Shown: piece after piece, positions 46,701-62,036 of the stretch
Layout of the letters: each line of letters opens with the position of its first letter
Numbering within the stretch: the first letter of the stretch is position 1
Assembly (NCBI GenBank): GCA_010015805.1
Contig: ML978127.1
Coordinates: forward strand, 1,798,001-1,862,000
DNA length: 64,000 nucleotides
Origin: Rhizodiscina lignyota
Lineage: Eukaryota > Ascomycota > Dothideomycetes > Aulographales > Rhizodiscinaceae
Direction of reading: 5' to 3'
Translations under genes and position numbers: made by a program
The notes under the pieces: generated by a model
Told to the model about the DNA's origin: nothing
The model's database searches: none
The model's input: the letters and a program-made list of their open reading frames with translations, nothing else

Positions 46701-47870
46701 TACGAAGTCCAGCGAGGTGGCGTGCGATGTGATGCGTGTGAGCAAGATAAGGAAGACTTTGAAGAGGAGCTGGATTCAGTTCGGTTCCTTGGGAAGAAAT
46801 TGAAAAAGGGCAAGGGGAAGTCAAAATCTAAGAAGAGCAAGGCAGCATCTTCTGTGCCCGCTCCGAAGCCTCAGCGAAAGCGGCCTGTCATCACGGACAG
46901 CGACGACGAAGATGAGGGCGAATGGATTGTTCCCGAGAATAAGCGCGATGTGTCTGACCTTGGCAAAGCTGGAGGCAGCGACGACGAGGACGCTGAAGGT
47001 GGTGGTGACACTCTAGGTTCTGTTGACTCTCGGACCGACGAAGACGAAGACGACGACGAAGACGAATCATCTGAGGAGGAGTCCGACGAGGATGAGTCCA
47101 CAGATGATTCGGAGCAAGACGAGAAGGCGCGCTATAGGAAGAATGACGCGCAAAATCCACTCGCCTCGACCAAGATCCGCCATCTGCTTCGCATTCTTTC
47201 GAACGAGACCCCAGATCACAAAGTGATTGTCTTCTCGCAATTCACATCCATGCTCGACCTGATTGAGCCCTTCCTCCACTCTTCCGGCTTCACATTTACT
47301 CGTTACGACGGTAGCATGCGCAATGATGCCCGCGAGGCCTCCCTCGATCGCCTTAGAAACGACAAGAAGACTCGTATTCTCCTCTGTAGTCTCAAATGCG
47401 GCAGTCTGGGTCTCAACCTCACAGCGGCAAGCCGCGTCGTAATCCTCGAGCCCTTCTGGAATCCGTTTGTGGAAGAGCAGGCGATCGACCGTGTGCATAG
47501 GCTCAACCAGACTGTCGATGTGCACGTCTATAAGATTACAATCAAGGACAGTGTTGAAGAGAGGATTCTCGAGTTGCAGGAGAGTAAGAGGAAGCTTGCG
47601 AACGCGGCCATCGAGCAGGGTGGCGCGAAGGGCCTGAACAAGTTGAGCATGCAGGATATTATGAACTTGTTCAAGAGGGATGCCGAGCTACATCACAAGG
47701 AAGATGCGGACTCCGCGGCTCTGGCAAGCCATGGGAGGGTCTTGACGAATCCTGTCAGAGTTGACAAGTACGGCGGATCTTCGGGGCATGTGGAATCGAG
47801 TGAGAGGGTCAGGGTGCCCCAGAGGAAGGTTAGTTCGAGAGTGGAAGATGCAGTGTATGGCCGGAGATGA
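43753..47870 (+). CDS. SNF2-family ATPase of the Rad5/16 type
   Basis: Two exons, 43753-45549 and 45600-47870, with a 50-nt intron placed inside the helicase motif I codon run (ILADD|MGLGKT), giving 1355 residues. The N-terminal about 560 residues are disordered, with repeated SFFDRSSVFG-like motifs and a SUMO-interaction-like IVDLTGGS. The SNF2 core has motif II DEAH (residues 724-727), LTGTPMQNNLDE and a helicase C lobe with FSQFTSMLDLIEPF and DRVHRLNQT. Between the lobes sits CDSCGTPLEP...CDACEQ, four cysteines only, plus long acidic runs, in the position where Rad5/Rad16 carry a RING. No HIRAN domain is seen. Likely nuclear and acting in repair, silencing or transcription termination (TTF2-like). 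The start is the first ATG; upstream codons lack one. Confidence 0.88.
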
Positions 47871-48347
47871 TTTTCTCACTTTGGAGCGGCTCAATTGTTT
47901 CTTTTGTCAGTTATTTGGTTGGGAGGATCATCTGGAGTCGGATAGAACTGGAGTTATTGGCAGCCCGATTATCGTGAGCCATCGCCTCAGGAGCGATGAG
48001 AAGAAATATCTCTGGGTTCTTAGTTTGTGTTTCCTGTAATCACTGTAATTCATTTCAAGTAAACAGTTAATTCTAAAGGTACTGCGGCATATACCTAAGT
48101 CCTGGTCGTGATCAACTTGGCGGACTCCAGACGAAGACGAAGATAGAGAACTTCTCCGAAATTCCCCGGATCCAACCCCACAGCCGATCCGCCCCGTGTC
48201 GTCCGATGCGTTGCCCATGAAACTGCTAGTGGGAGTCCAATCGCGCATTTTTCTGACCGTCTGGACCCTGTTGCATACGGTGCCATTGAATATATTTAAA
48301 AGTCGTCAGTCCCTACCCACCTCGCCTACGTGCATAGCGACGCAGCA
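47871..48347. promoter_or_regulatory. intergenic region with fumarase promoter
   Basis: 477 bp. A TATA-like TATATTTAAA at 48291-48300 lies 48 bp before the fumarase ATG. Nothing else was recognised. Confidence 0.5.
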
Positions 48348-50068
48348 ATGCTAAGGTCATTCGGTAACAAGCTCGGAGCGACCGAGGCATTGACACATGC
48401 TTGCGCTAGAGCTGGTGCATCACGTTGCTTAACATCAACGCCGCTGAGTCCCGCATTCGGCTCCAAATCAAATCTTTCACGGCGATTGAGGATACCAGGC
48501 GCTTTCCGGTTCAGTCAGATCACCGTCAGAACGTTCGTATCCACAGCATCCAGAATGGCGTCGACGAGAAGCGAGACGGACGCCTTTGGCGAGATTCAAG
48601 TCCCTTCAGACAAATACTGGGGAGCGCAGACGGAGAGGTCTTTGGAGAATTTTAAGATTAATCAACCGCAGGACCGTATGCCGCCGCCCGTTGTACGAGC
48701 ATTTGGCATTTTGAAAGGTGCAGCGGCGACAGTGAACATGAAATATGGCCTTGGTAAGTAAGCGACGATGGCGCTTTTCGAGAGCTCTAGCTAACAGGTA
48801 ACTGCCCAGATCCTAAGATAGGCCAGGCCATTCAGCAGGCTGCTTCCGAGGTCGCCTCGCTCAAGCTCATCGACCACTTTCCCCTCGTCGTCTGGCAGAC
48901 TGGCTCTGGCACCCAATCCAACATGAACGCAAACGAAGTCATCTCGAACCGCGCCATTGAGATACTGGGAGGCACAATGGGCAGCAAGAAACCAGTCCAT
49001 CCTAACGACCACGTCAATATGTCCGCTTCCTCGAATGACACCTTCCCCACCGTCATGCACATTGCTGGTGTACTGGAGTTGGAGGAGGACCTCATCCCAG
49101 CTATCAAGAGTTTACGCGATGCATTGCACAAGAAGTCACAAGAGTTTGAAAAAATCATCAAGATTGGGCGCACACATTTGCAAGATGCTACACCTCTTAC
49201 TCTGGGGCAAGAGTTCTCCGGCTATGTTCAGCAACTCGACTTGGGTATTGATCGAGTTCGGTCTGCTCTGCCACGCCTACGGATGCTCGCACAGGGTGGA
49301 ACAGCCGTCGGTACGGGGATCAACACTTTCAAGGGCTTTGCAGAGGCTATTGCTGAGGAAGTCACCAAGATGACTGGCCATGAATTCCAGACTGCACCGA
49401 ACAAGTTCGAAGCACTTGCTGCGCATGACGCCATTGTCGAGGCTCACGGACAACTCAACGTCCTCGCTACATCCCTCTATAAGATTGCTCAAGATATTCG
49501 TTTCCTCGGCTCAGGCCCCCGCTGCGGTCTGGGCGAGCTGAAGTTGCCTGAGAATGAGCCGGGTAGCAGTATCATGCCTGGCAAAGTCAACCCAACCCAG
49601 TGCGAGAGCATGACGATGTTGTGTTGCCAGGTGTTTGGCAACAATGCGGCTGTCACATTTGCTGGATCTCAGGGTAACTTCGAGCTGAACGTGTTTAAGC
49701 CTGTAATGATCAAGAATCTGCTGCACAGCTCTAGGCTCTTGGCAGATGGCATGAGAAGCTTTGAGAAGAACTTAGTCGTTGGAATTGAGGCTGACGAACA
49801 GAGGATCGGAGATTTGTTGCACAAGAGGTAAGTTTGGACTTTATTGCGGTTGGACAGCACAACGCTAACACAACGCAGTCTCATGCTTGTCACCTGCCTC
49901 AATCCAGTCATTGGTTACGACATGGCTTCCAAGGTCGCAAAGAATGCACACAAGAAGGGATTGACGCTCAAGGAGAGCGCTATGGAGCTTAAGGCTCTGA
50001 GCGAGGAAGACTTCGACAAATATGTGAAGCCGGAGTTGATGATCGCGCCAAAGGAGGCGAAGCTGTAA
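48348..50068 (+). CDS. FUM1: fumarate hydratase, class II (mitochondrial/cytosolic)
   Basis: Interconverts fumarate and L-malate in the TCA cycle. Three exons, 48348-48753, 48810-49827 and 49879-50068, with introns of 56 and 51 nt, give 537 residues. The first about 68 residues are an Arg/Ser-rich presequence. The enzyme proper follows [14 protein letters not shown]. Class II signatures are complete: [46 protein letters not shown] and the loop [13 protein letters not shown]. The in-frame Met before the mature part could give a cytosolic form, as fumarase in fungi works in both compartments (also in the DNA damage response). Confidence 0.96.
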
Positions 50069-50321
50069 ATCATACACGCTGTATCAGTGTAGTGTAAATA
50101 TAGGCCATATATCATGTTTGCTATTCAAATAGACTTTTATACCCAAATCCGCTCCAGTTAGAGAATGGCTTTCAATTTGTATCTTAACGCTGTTCACGTG
50201 ACTTATGCGGAACACGCTAGTCCGGATTCTGATTGACTAATCGCGTCTCGCCATTTGACGCGTCGATCCCAGCTTCGCTTCACGCTCAATCAATCATCAC
50301 GACTTGCGCGACAGCGCCAGC

Positions 50322-54072
<3,751 letters not shown>

Positions 54073-54804
54073 GAGTCTCATTCGTGTGGATTGCTTGAGC
54101 ATGATTATGATTTCGACGAGCTGCATATGTCGTATGGTCTTGATGGTGAAATGTGCTTGTACTCGGCTCTACCTTTGCTGTGGTCAAGATGGGTATGAGC
54201 GGTTTTGACTGCTCTGTAAGCGGACCAATCGAAGTCCAAATGGCTTTTTGCCTACGACTGGGCGGGCCATAGCTTTCACTGCTGTATTACCACAATGTCC
54301 AAAAATACAATTTTTGCGTGACATTGGCGTTGTTGTGCTTGGGTTCGTGTGCAAAGGTAACCAATCGCTACCCGCGGCTCAAATCCGCGACGAAAAGCAT
54401 CCTCGGAATTGCTCTGCAGCGTAAGCTGGGCACAGAAACATGGTGCCATATTAATGTCGTCAACTGTTCTTCAGCTATATAAGTGAGTCTGACACTCAGG
54501 CCATACTTTCTGAAAGCTTTGGGTGAATATTGACAGCAGCGTCACGCTTGATCAATCCTCTCAACACAGCTCGAACTCGCGAAGTACAACCTTGGGAGCT
54601 GTCGTATCTACAGTTACCTACGATTATATATTGGCAAGAGGGACCCGAATTCGGTGCGACAAGTCAAGGCATCTTACTTAGGTATAAATACTCAACTGTA
54701 AATCTGCATTTCTTCTACAACAGTCCTCATATCTGCTTTCACATCCACGTTACCACTTGATGTTACCTGTCACGTCGACTTAGGCCTCAACCACTACATC
54801 ATCA
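54073..54804. promoter_or_regulatory. intergenic region with TATA box of the secreted-protein gene
   Basis: 732 bp. A canonical TATAAATA at 54683-54690 lies 115 bp before the ATG at 54805. The rest shows no frame or RNA gene. Confidence 0.5.
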
Positions 54805-55885
54805 ATGTCTTCGCTCTTGAGCCTCAATTTCCTCATAACCTGCCTTCTTCTTCTCCAGCTTGCCCTCGCGGACACATGGCAAATCCCGACTTTGACCAAC
54901 CACTTCATGGGTTCGAACTCGGGCATCACCGACGGCTCTTGGCCACCTAACAAGGCCTTCAATAGCACCATGAACTTCACTATCCAGTACCTCCCGAAAA
55001 GCTTCAACGACAAGGCATTCTCGCAGACCGAGTGCTCTGGTAGCTGGGTGGGAGAGGCGTATCCCACGACATGGTTGAGCTGCAAAGACAGTCGTGTGAA
55101 GTGGCGCTTCCAGAAGAGCAATAAGTGGAATGAGTGTAACTTTGTCCTTGAGGTGGCAGTGACACAGGTCGCTCAAGGGTAGGTGGAAACCGATTATGAT
55201 GTTATCAATTCACTCTGCACTTCACTGCTCTGACCACACACATAGCTCTTTGACCTCTCTCACTCTCCTGTCTGCCAATGTGACCGCGAACGCCGGTTCC
55301 TCGGCACCAACTAACTACCTTACCTGCATTTCCTGCGGCCCTCCATACTCTGGTGTCTGCGGAAAAACAGATGGGATGCTCTCCAATCCGGCTCCCATCC
55401 CATTGAGGGTGGTCGGCGTCGAAAAGGAAGCCTTTTTGCCCTTAAATGCCACTTCAATTAGCACCTACGGGCCCTCAGGACGGCCGGGCCAGCCGTGCCA
55501 ACCTTTCATAAACTTCACAGTCGTTGACCTTAACGACAAGAAGCAGACGGTCTGCACGAAGATTTGGCTCTGCAGTGACAGCGATTCTCACCTCTTCGAC
55601 CACGTTCCTTGTGGCGACTCGGCATTCTGGTTTAGCATTACAGTTCCTGATGGCGGAAATCCTCTCGAAAACTTCGAGTTGCGGGTTTATCGTAAGATCA
55701 AATATCAGCACAACTCTTCTGCTGTAACATTGGATGGCCAGCCAATCAATGTGACAATTTCCGGACAGTCGGCTATGAAAGTTGGAGATCAACTCGGTGG
55801 AGAGTGCGGAGGTAGCGGTGTCTGCTATTGGGGTCTCAGCAAAGGACCGGTGGCACTTCCCATTGATGGGATTCAAGTCACATAA
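54805..55885 (+). CDS. secreted cysteine-containing protein of unknown function
   Basis: Two exons, 54805-55178 and 55246-55885, with a 67-nt intron, give 337 residues. Residues 1-22 are a classic signal peptide (MSSLLSLNFLITCLLL to ALAD). The mature part starts TWQIPTLTNHFMG and has many tryptophans and asparagines with NxS/T sites (NSTMNFT, NATS, NVT). About a dozen cysteines are spread along it (CISCGPPYSGVCG, CGDSAFWF, CGGSGVCYWG). There is no membrane anchor and no GPI signal. I recognise no enzyme family; the pattern fits apoplastic or cell-surface fungal proteins of the candidate-effector type. The TATA box at 54683 suggests inducible expression. Confidence 0.8.
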
Positions 55886-55954
55886 AAGCTGAATTGGATA
55901 AGGAGTTTACATAGTGGATTAAAGTCATATGAAAAGGACATGATCGGAATCTGC

Positions 55955-56864
55955 CTAATCAGAGCTCGGTTTCATCTCGAGTGAGAAGAGAAAGGCAACA
56001 TCGGCCGGATTTCGGCAGGAAATGTCGAGGTTCTCGTCATAGTCTGTCTTTGTTGAAATTTCCTGTCCACCCCACTCCCTACTCCCATTCGATCGAATCT
56101 TCATTAAACTCCTCAGGCCCTCTCTGAACCGACACCCCGTGGGCCAGGAGATCTTCATACAGTCCCAATTTCCGCAACTTGTCTCGAACGACTCAACCGC
56201 GTCGCAGAGTCCAGCTACTTCATCTTCTATTGAAGACGTTCCACTCTCCTTCCGTAATTTCCACTAATCTATCCGATTCGGTCATCCACTGCTCAACAGA
56301 TCCACTCCTTGCTTCACCTGTGAACAAGGCCCAATAGCCCACCGAGCTATGAAAAGGCAATCAAGATAGAAACAAAGGCAAGCTTATCATGAGCGCATCG
56401 AACATAAACCTCCAGGATTCTAAAATCGTCTTCTTTGCGGACCTACTCCTCGCTTTCGCTTCCTCCTTTTCTTTCATTGCCTCCTCATAGCTTGGCAGGT
56501 CATTCTTGAGCGAGTCGGCTGGTGTCAAGGGTCTGCTGCGAGGACGCGGTGTGGGAGGCCGCGACGGTGGGAGCATAGGCGAGAGGACCGAGCGAAACTG
56601 CGAGCGCTCTATTGGTAAGAGAGGACAGTGTGTGCGCGCTTCGTAGCGGTGCTTTGCGGCGATTGCTTCTGCTTGTCGGCCTTGCTCCTCTAATGAGTCG
56701 ATCTCAATTCTCGTAATGAACTGATCAAGTTCCACGGGGAGATTTGCAGACTCGTATGCCGGGAGATGGGAACTGATGTTTGAAGGAATATTCCCATTGA
56801 CAGGAACAGTCCTCATATCGGTGTAGGATTGTGCTATCGCTCTTGCGCTGCTCTTAGACTGCAT
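55955..56864 (-). CDS. lineage-specific hypothetical protein, three exons
   Basis: Exons 56410-56864, 56318-56346 and 55955-56226, with introns of 63 and 91 nt, give 251 residues and close in frame. The first exon carries short proline motifs (LPAYES, DLPSYEEAMKEKE) like weak PPxY/arrestin-type adaptor sites, and a heptad-like run around EEQGRQAEAIAAKH. The last exon has VAGLCDAVESFETSC, NWDCMKISWP and ends MKPSSD. The 91-nt intron is itself open, and reading through it gives another acceptable tail (GEARSGSVEQWM, stopping at FNRR), so splice variants are possible. No family is recognised. The start ATG at 56864 is the only one near the frame's beginning. The model rests on splice signals and composition only. 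Confidence 0.45.
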
Positions 56865-57519
56865 GAAGTGGTACAGTGCGAATGGGAGAATAGATGTAAA
56901 TTTCCAACGTTCACAGAGTTCACGGGAAGGCAGAATTAATGAACATAAAGTAAATGAGGGACAAAGACTTGTTGGGGGCAACAGACGGTTCAGGAGCGTA
57001 TCGGGCACGAGAGATTAAATTCTGTGGATGGTGATAGGGCGGCAGCGTTAAATATGGACGGCCAGTTCAGCAGGGAAAATGAAGGCGTAGTATAGACTGA
57101 CCACAGTAACCTCTGCAATACAATCTGATCTCCTCGATGACATGAAAAGATTATAAGATGAATGAAGCATTTGAGAATGCTCTATCACAACTTCAACCCG
57201 ACACCAGTGCGTCGCAGAGGAAGTGATGGAAACAGTCTCCTGTGTCGTTTATCTTATCAATGAAAGCGAAAACTTAGTTTCTGAAATATCATTGTTTCAG
57301 CTGCGACAATTCATAGCAGATCGTGGGATACATGGACATTGAAAGTTTTGTGATACCGTAGCTCTTGGTGGGATTTTTTTTCCCACCCGCACCGCCTCTA
57401 CGCAAGAGTGCATCTCCAAATACAGATCAAAAATAATCACTATTAAAGGCCCGGGAGCTAAAGAAGATAGAGGCAAAAGATAAAACTGAGGCAAGAATGC
57501 AAAAAGATAAAAAGAAACC
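56865..57519. other. intergenic region
   Basis: 655 bp between the hypothetical gene and the tRNA. On the tRNA strand, bases 57500-57518 give runs of five T directly after the tRNA, a Pol III stop. Nothing else was recognised. Confidence 0.4.
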
Positions 57520-57607
57520 GCCCGATGGGAGGCTCGAACTCCCAACCTTAAGATCTCTCGCTGATGCGATAAAAGTCTTACGCGCTGACCAATTGTGCCA
57601 ATCGGGC
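57520..57607 (-). tRNA. tRNA-Lys (UUU) with a 15-nt intron
   Basis: On the minus strand a 7-bp acceptor stem (GCCCGAT / ATCGGGC) encloses a D arm (GGCACAATTGGTCAGC), an anticodon stem TAAGA/TCTTA, and a T arm GGGAGTTCGAGCCTCCC. The loop reads CTTTTA, then an extra TCGCATCAGCGAGAG, then A. This places anticodon TTT with a 15-nt intron one base 3' of it, the canonical nuclear tRNA position. Mature length is 73 nt without CCA. A T-run terminator follows. Confidence 0.92.
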
Positions 57608-58252
57608 CAAGTTTCGGAACTTTTGAAAAGTTTGTTAATAATATATAGACTAAAATCTAGATGCCCGATTTCTCCACCCCAATCCCCTTTCCGAACCTGT
57701 TTGCTTTCAGAAAAATTCGAAATTTCCTTTCACACGAAGTGGTTTTCACCGAAATTTTTGCATTGAACCGGCTCGGAGCAGCAAATTTGAGAAGCCTTGG
57801 GGTGCTATCCCCCCATCGACTCCTACGCCAGCAAGCCCACGAAGTTCTTGCATTATTGGCTTAGAGAAATCACGTCTACGGATCATGGAGCCTCATGCTT
57901 TTCGCATCACACTTCTATCCATCGCCTCTCGCGCTTTGCGCACTCAAATATGCACGATAGTTTGAACTTCAGCAATGTACACCGTGGATTTTTAAGCTAT
58001 AAATGTGTGCCAAATCACCCAGCGAATTCATGGTTGCCGAGCTTCATTTCAATTCACGACGGAGTCCACTCTTTCACTCGAATTAAAAACACGGAAATAT
58101 GCGCGAATTCAAAGAATCCATTATCCTACCGCCATCGAAGCGGCAAACAAGCATCATTTCTCTCTACAGGATCCGTTTCGTCCGCGACCAGCGCGCCAGC
58201 GCGCAGCATCAACCCAACCCCTCAACGCCCCTCTCCCCTCCCCCCAATCCGC
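57608..58252. other. intergenic region upstream of the tRNA
   Basis: 645 bp, AT-rich in part. Short plus-strand ORFs overlap each other and have no family character. Confidence 0.4.
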
Positions 58253-58509
58253 CTACTGAGCCTTCTTGGTGGCCTTCTCTGCATAAAGTGAGAGTGTATG
58301 TGTTTGCGCGCGGTAATATGAGAATACAGACCCTTGCGCTTCTTCTTGCCCCCTCGGCACGTGTACCAAATATTGTTGTACCAGTGCCCGCCGACACGAG
58401 GGTTCTCCTGCGCTTCGAGGAGCGCAGTGCATGCGCGCTCGATGATGTAGAATTGGTGGCCAAAAGCCACCGGGACAAACTCTGGTGCGGTAGGGTCGAG
58501 GGACGCCAT
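58253..58509 (-). CDS. 67-residue basic protein of unknown function
   Basis: Two exons, 58332-58509 and 58253-58278, with a 53-nt intron (GTCTGT...TGCAG), give 67 residues. The first exon encodes MASLDPTAPEFVPVA, a helix with FYIIERACTALLEAQE, then GGHWYNNIWYTCRGG. The splice adds a strongly basic tail (KKKRKEKATKKAQ). There is no signal peptide. The start is supported by a textbook promoter: TATATAAG at 58657-58664, then a CT-rich run and a short leader ending CACACAATGG. The lysine-rich tail suggests nucleic-acid or ribosome contact, but I recognise no family. A longer in-frame N-terminus (to 58812) would cross the TATA box and is unlikely. Confidence 0.6.
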
Positions 58510-58620
58510 TGTGTGAGAGAGAGGAGAGGCGGAGGGAGGTCTCTTTGGTGTTTGGGGTGTTGGTAGCGGGAGAAAGCTTGAGATTGGAGGATGTCTTGAG
58601 GTGTTGTTTGCTATTGGTCG

Positions 58621-58664
58621 ACAAGGAGAGAAGGAGGAGAGAAGAGAGCGGCGGGGCTTATATA
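58621..58664 (-). promoter_or_regulatory. TATA box and CT-rich start region of the 67-residue gene
   Basis: On the minus strand, TATATAAG is followed by an almost pure C/T run of about 25 bases, the usual arrangement of highly expressed fungal genes. The ATG lies about 150 bp after the TATA. Confidence 0.6.
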
Positions 58665-59168
58665 CATAGAGAAATTTGAATGTTTGTGAATGGTGAAACA
58701 ACAACAATGGTGAAGAGTCCAGGCAGCAAGTGAACTTGCCGCGCGTAGCCGCATCGCGCCCGTGAAGTTCGGAAGGCATGCGTGCTCGTTTAATTTCATC
58801 CAAATGACACATGATGTCTGGGAGATTGCGCTTCCTGTGGTCACTCTCGAGGCTACGAATTTGGATGTCCTCGCAACGGTGAGTGAGAACGACTGTGTCA
58901 GTACAGAGTAGCTGATATACAATTTCCTAGTGAGATGCTAGAACAGAGCAAAATCGAGCGCCACACTACATTTTACACATGCAGTGCTCACGACCAGATC
59001 GTGAGTGGACAAAACAAAAACGAAGCAAGTACTTGCCTATTCCCGTCCCTTGCGGCTTCTCTCTATCTCTTGCAAACCCAGCGAAGCCCATACATTGGTA
59101 TCGTAACAAATTGCGCGCCATCGTCTTTAGAATCGCAGCCAGCGTCGCCATCGTGAGATAATCATCTC
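58665..59168. other. intergenic region
   Basis: About 500 bp between the 67-residue gene's promoter and the F-box gene stop. Minus-strand ORFs here look like chance frames. Confidence 0.4.
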
Positions 59169-62036
59169 CTACTCCTCTAGTACTACATCCCCAGCGCCAT
59201 CATGACTGATTTCATCTCCGGGCCCTAAAACCACTGGACCTGGAATCGGATCGGGAATAGCAATAAGTTGATCCACCTCATCCTCGTCCTCCTCATCCTC
59301 GTCCTCCTCATCCTCGACGCCATCGAAGAACTCTTTCACACTCTCTGCAGCGATGTCAGCGCGTTTTGCAAACTCGGCTTGCATTTCGCCTAGCTGCTTT
59401 CGTGCTTTCTCGGCCGCGATCCTCGCTTGCCTCTCCTCTTCTTTCCGGCATTTCGCTTTATTTAGTGGTAGTTCAGCGCAGTGCGGACAATAGTAGTTGC
59501 TGGTACAGAAGGCGCAGGGGCAGGTCGGTGAGTCGCGTATGCAAAACTAGACAAAAATAAGTATCTATACAAGGACTGCTTCATGGGAGAACGGTGATAT
59601 ACGAACCTCACAAACCCACACCCCGCACGTCGTGCATACTTTCATGCCAGCGCCGCATCGAGGTCTTGAATCACCAACTGGTCTAAATGCCTGGCAGAAG
59701 TATGAACCACAGCCCTCCCATTGAACAGGATGTCGAGCGCTGCCTGGGAGAGGAATACGGTCGGCAGGGAAATTTATTGAAGCCGGCCAGGATGTTATCG
59801 TCGTGCGCGGCCGTAGACCGGAAAAGCTGTGTGAGCGTTGCTTCGCTGTAATCGCCGCGAAAGGACTCGTCGATTTAGGTTCGAGCGTTGAGATTGAAGA
59901 AGAGAGGTCGACGGACTCTAGTGCTGTTGAAGCAGAGTCCTGGGACAATTGGCGATCCATATCTCCCTCGTCCGCACTCTCAGAGTGATATAAGCTCAGC
60001 AACTTTGAGTGCAATGCCGTAGATCCCTTGAATGCAGGTATCTTAAGTTCCTTTGGCGGAGTTCTACTCCGCACCCACTCCCTCTCCATGCTCAGATCGC
60101 GATACCCGCACTTCCTGACCTTGAGCCCCCTGAAATCATGCTCTTTGCATAATGCCCTCCTGCAGCCTCTGCAGTTCACCTTCCATCTGCACATCTTGTA
60201 ACAGTCTTGACACAGGCTCCTCGGGCACGTCAGTGTCTGCAACTCCACGTTATCCTGCTTCAGGTACGGCAATATGTCGACATCTTCGCCGAGCACGGTT
60301 TCGTACAACGTCTGGTTCTTGAGCTCACGAAGGTTATCCGAACTCGGCACAGGCGGTATGAAGTCCGGGTCTGCGTATTTCCTGTCTCGCGGCAATGGTG
60401 CTGCACGAACCTTCTCCGCGCCTCTTCCACCAAGACCTGGGCCGAGGAAGGCAATACCGCCACCACCGGAGAAGATGGGCTCGAGGCAGCACCAGTGCAT
60501 ATTGAGCTTGAGCTGCGTGGGACCATTCGCGGCGTGACCGGCAGGGATATCGACTGAAGAATCATCTGAATCGCTCTCTTCGGATGATTCATTCATGAGA
60601 TTTGGTGACCGATATGCACCGGGAGCCCACCAGAATCTGTTCCTTCTCCTCTGATCACGATGCCGGAATTGTGCCGCTACTGACGCAGGTACCTCGGCCG
60701 TCATCCCATCGTCTGACAGGCCTATGAGCAATTGCTGGAAATTCCTGAGCTTGGGTCGTTTCCTCGGTATCGGCCGGTTGAAAGCGCAACTTGCGCATAA
60801 TGTCTTTCTGCAGCCCATGCAATGCATCCTCACACTGCACGTCTCGCAGCGCTCCACGATCGTGTCACCACACTGATCGCATTTGACACTCTCCACAAAA
60901 GTTTTGTGACTTGAGCGTAGATGTGCCGGCACATCCTTGCCCTCTCCTTGGAAGCTTGACGAGACGCCATATAATGGCTCTCCGTCGTGGCCAGCCTCTG
61001 AGCTCTCCCACAGTCGTCCATCATTTGAATCTTGTCGCGCAGAGTGGTCAACTGGTCCAATCCGGTTCTGCGACCGCCAGAGTCTATCGAAAGGTACCCA
61101 TACCTCCGCTGTTCCTGGCGCTGCACGGTTTCCGTGGTAGTCCTTCCTCCTAAAACATCTTGCACCAGGTGTAGGACACCACGCCGTGTCAGTCCATATG
61201 CCCATCATATGACATATTTCGATCAACTCGTGTGTTGGCTCCGAATCAGAGTCACGCCGTATCAGCGAAGAAGGAAGGTAAGGCCGCCGTCTGTGATGCC
61301 GACATCGGTAGGTGTAGAGGCTCGTGAGTGCCAAGTCCTTCTTTTTGATCCATGGCGAGTACTGGGGGCTATTGTGTTGCAAGAACGGGACGATATGGTA
61401 TTTGATAGAGACATTCTTGCAGCCGCGGACAGAGAGGTGTTTGAGGATGTGTTTGCGCGGGTTCCAGACGTTGGAGCATAACGCTATGCCATCAACGGCG
61501 GTATTGCAGAGATCAAGGTGCGTAAGGCGAGTCGCAAACGGTAGCACAACATGCGCTAGCAAGCCGTTGAGGAATTGCTGTCTGCTTTGCCTCTCTCTTC
61601 CATCTGGCGTCTCCACCCCTGGGGATGTGAGCAACAGTGCAGGTTGTGGCAAGCGGAATGACAGCGTCTTCCATGCGAGCGGGTATTGTTCGAGGAAGCA
61701 TCGAAGATGGCGCGAGGTGTGTAGGAGGTCGAAGAGCGAGCGCGTTGGGAGTTGAGAGAGGAGCGAGTCTAGAATTGGAGGATAAGTGGTGAAGATGGTC
61801 TCGAACAAGGATATAGGACGTATTTCCTCCACATCGTCTTGCGCAGCTTGATCTTCAATGTGCACGCGTGTTTCCTCCTCGCTCGTCGGAGGGTATGTCG
61901 TCGCCTCGTCGAGAAGGCATTCGTGATGTATGGAGCCAGTCATACTGCTTCCGTCGATGTGGTGGAGCTGCATACGGAGAGTCAAGTCACGGCCGACCAG
62001 AGCGTCTTCGCGGTGGAGCGAGCATGGGAAAGTCAT
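59169..62036 (-). CDS. F-box protein with leucine-rich and cysteine-rich regions
   Basis: Two exons, 59607-62036 and 59169-59546, with a 60-nt intron, give 935 residues. Residues about 75-130 form an F-box-like stretch (ISLFETIFTTYPPILD, LLSQLPTRSLFDLLHTS). A few leucine-rich turns follow (LTHLDLCNTAVDGIAL, LKHLSVRGCKNVSI). The middle and end carry several cysteine clusters: CDQCGDTIVERCETC, CMGCRKTLCASCAF, CQDCYKMCRWKVNCRGCRRALC, and after the splice CPCAFCTSNYYCPHC. The tail is coiled coil with an acidic E/D run. It is probably a substrate adaptor of an SCF ubiquitin ligase with zinc-binding modules; the substrate is unknown. The start ATG gives MTFPCSLHRE. It lies 326 bp from the DPH2 stop. 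Confidence 0.75.
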
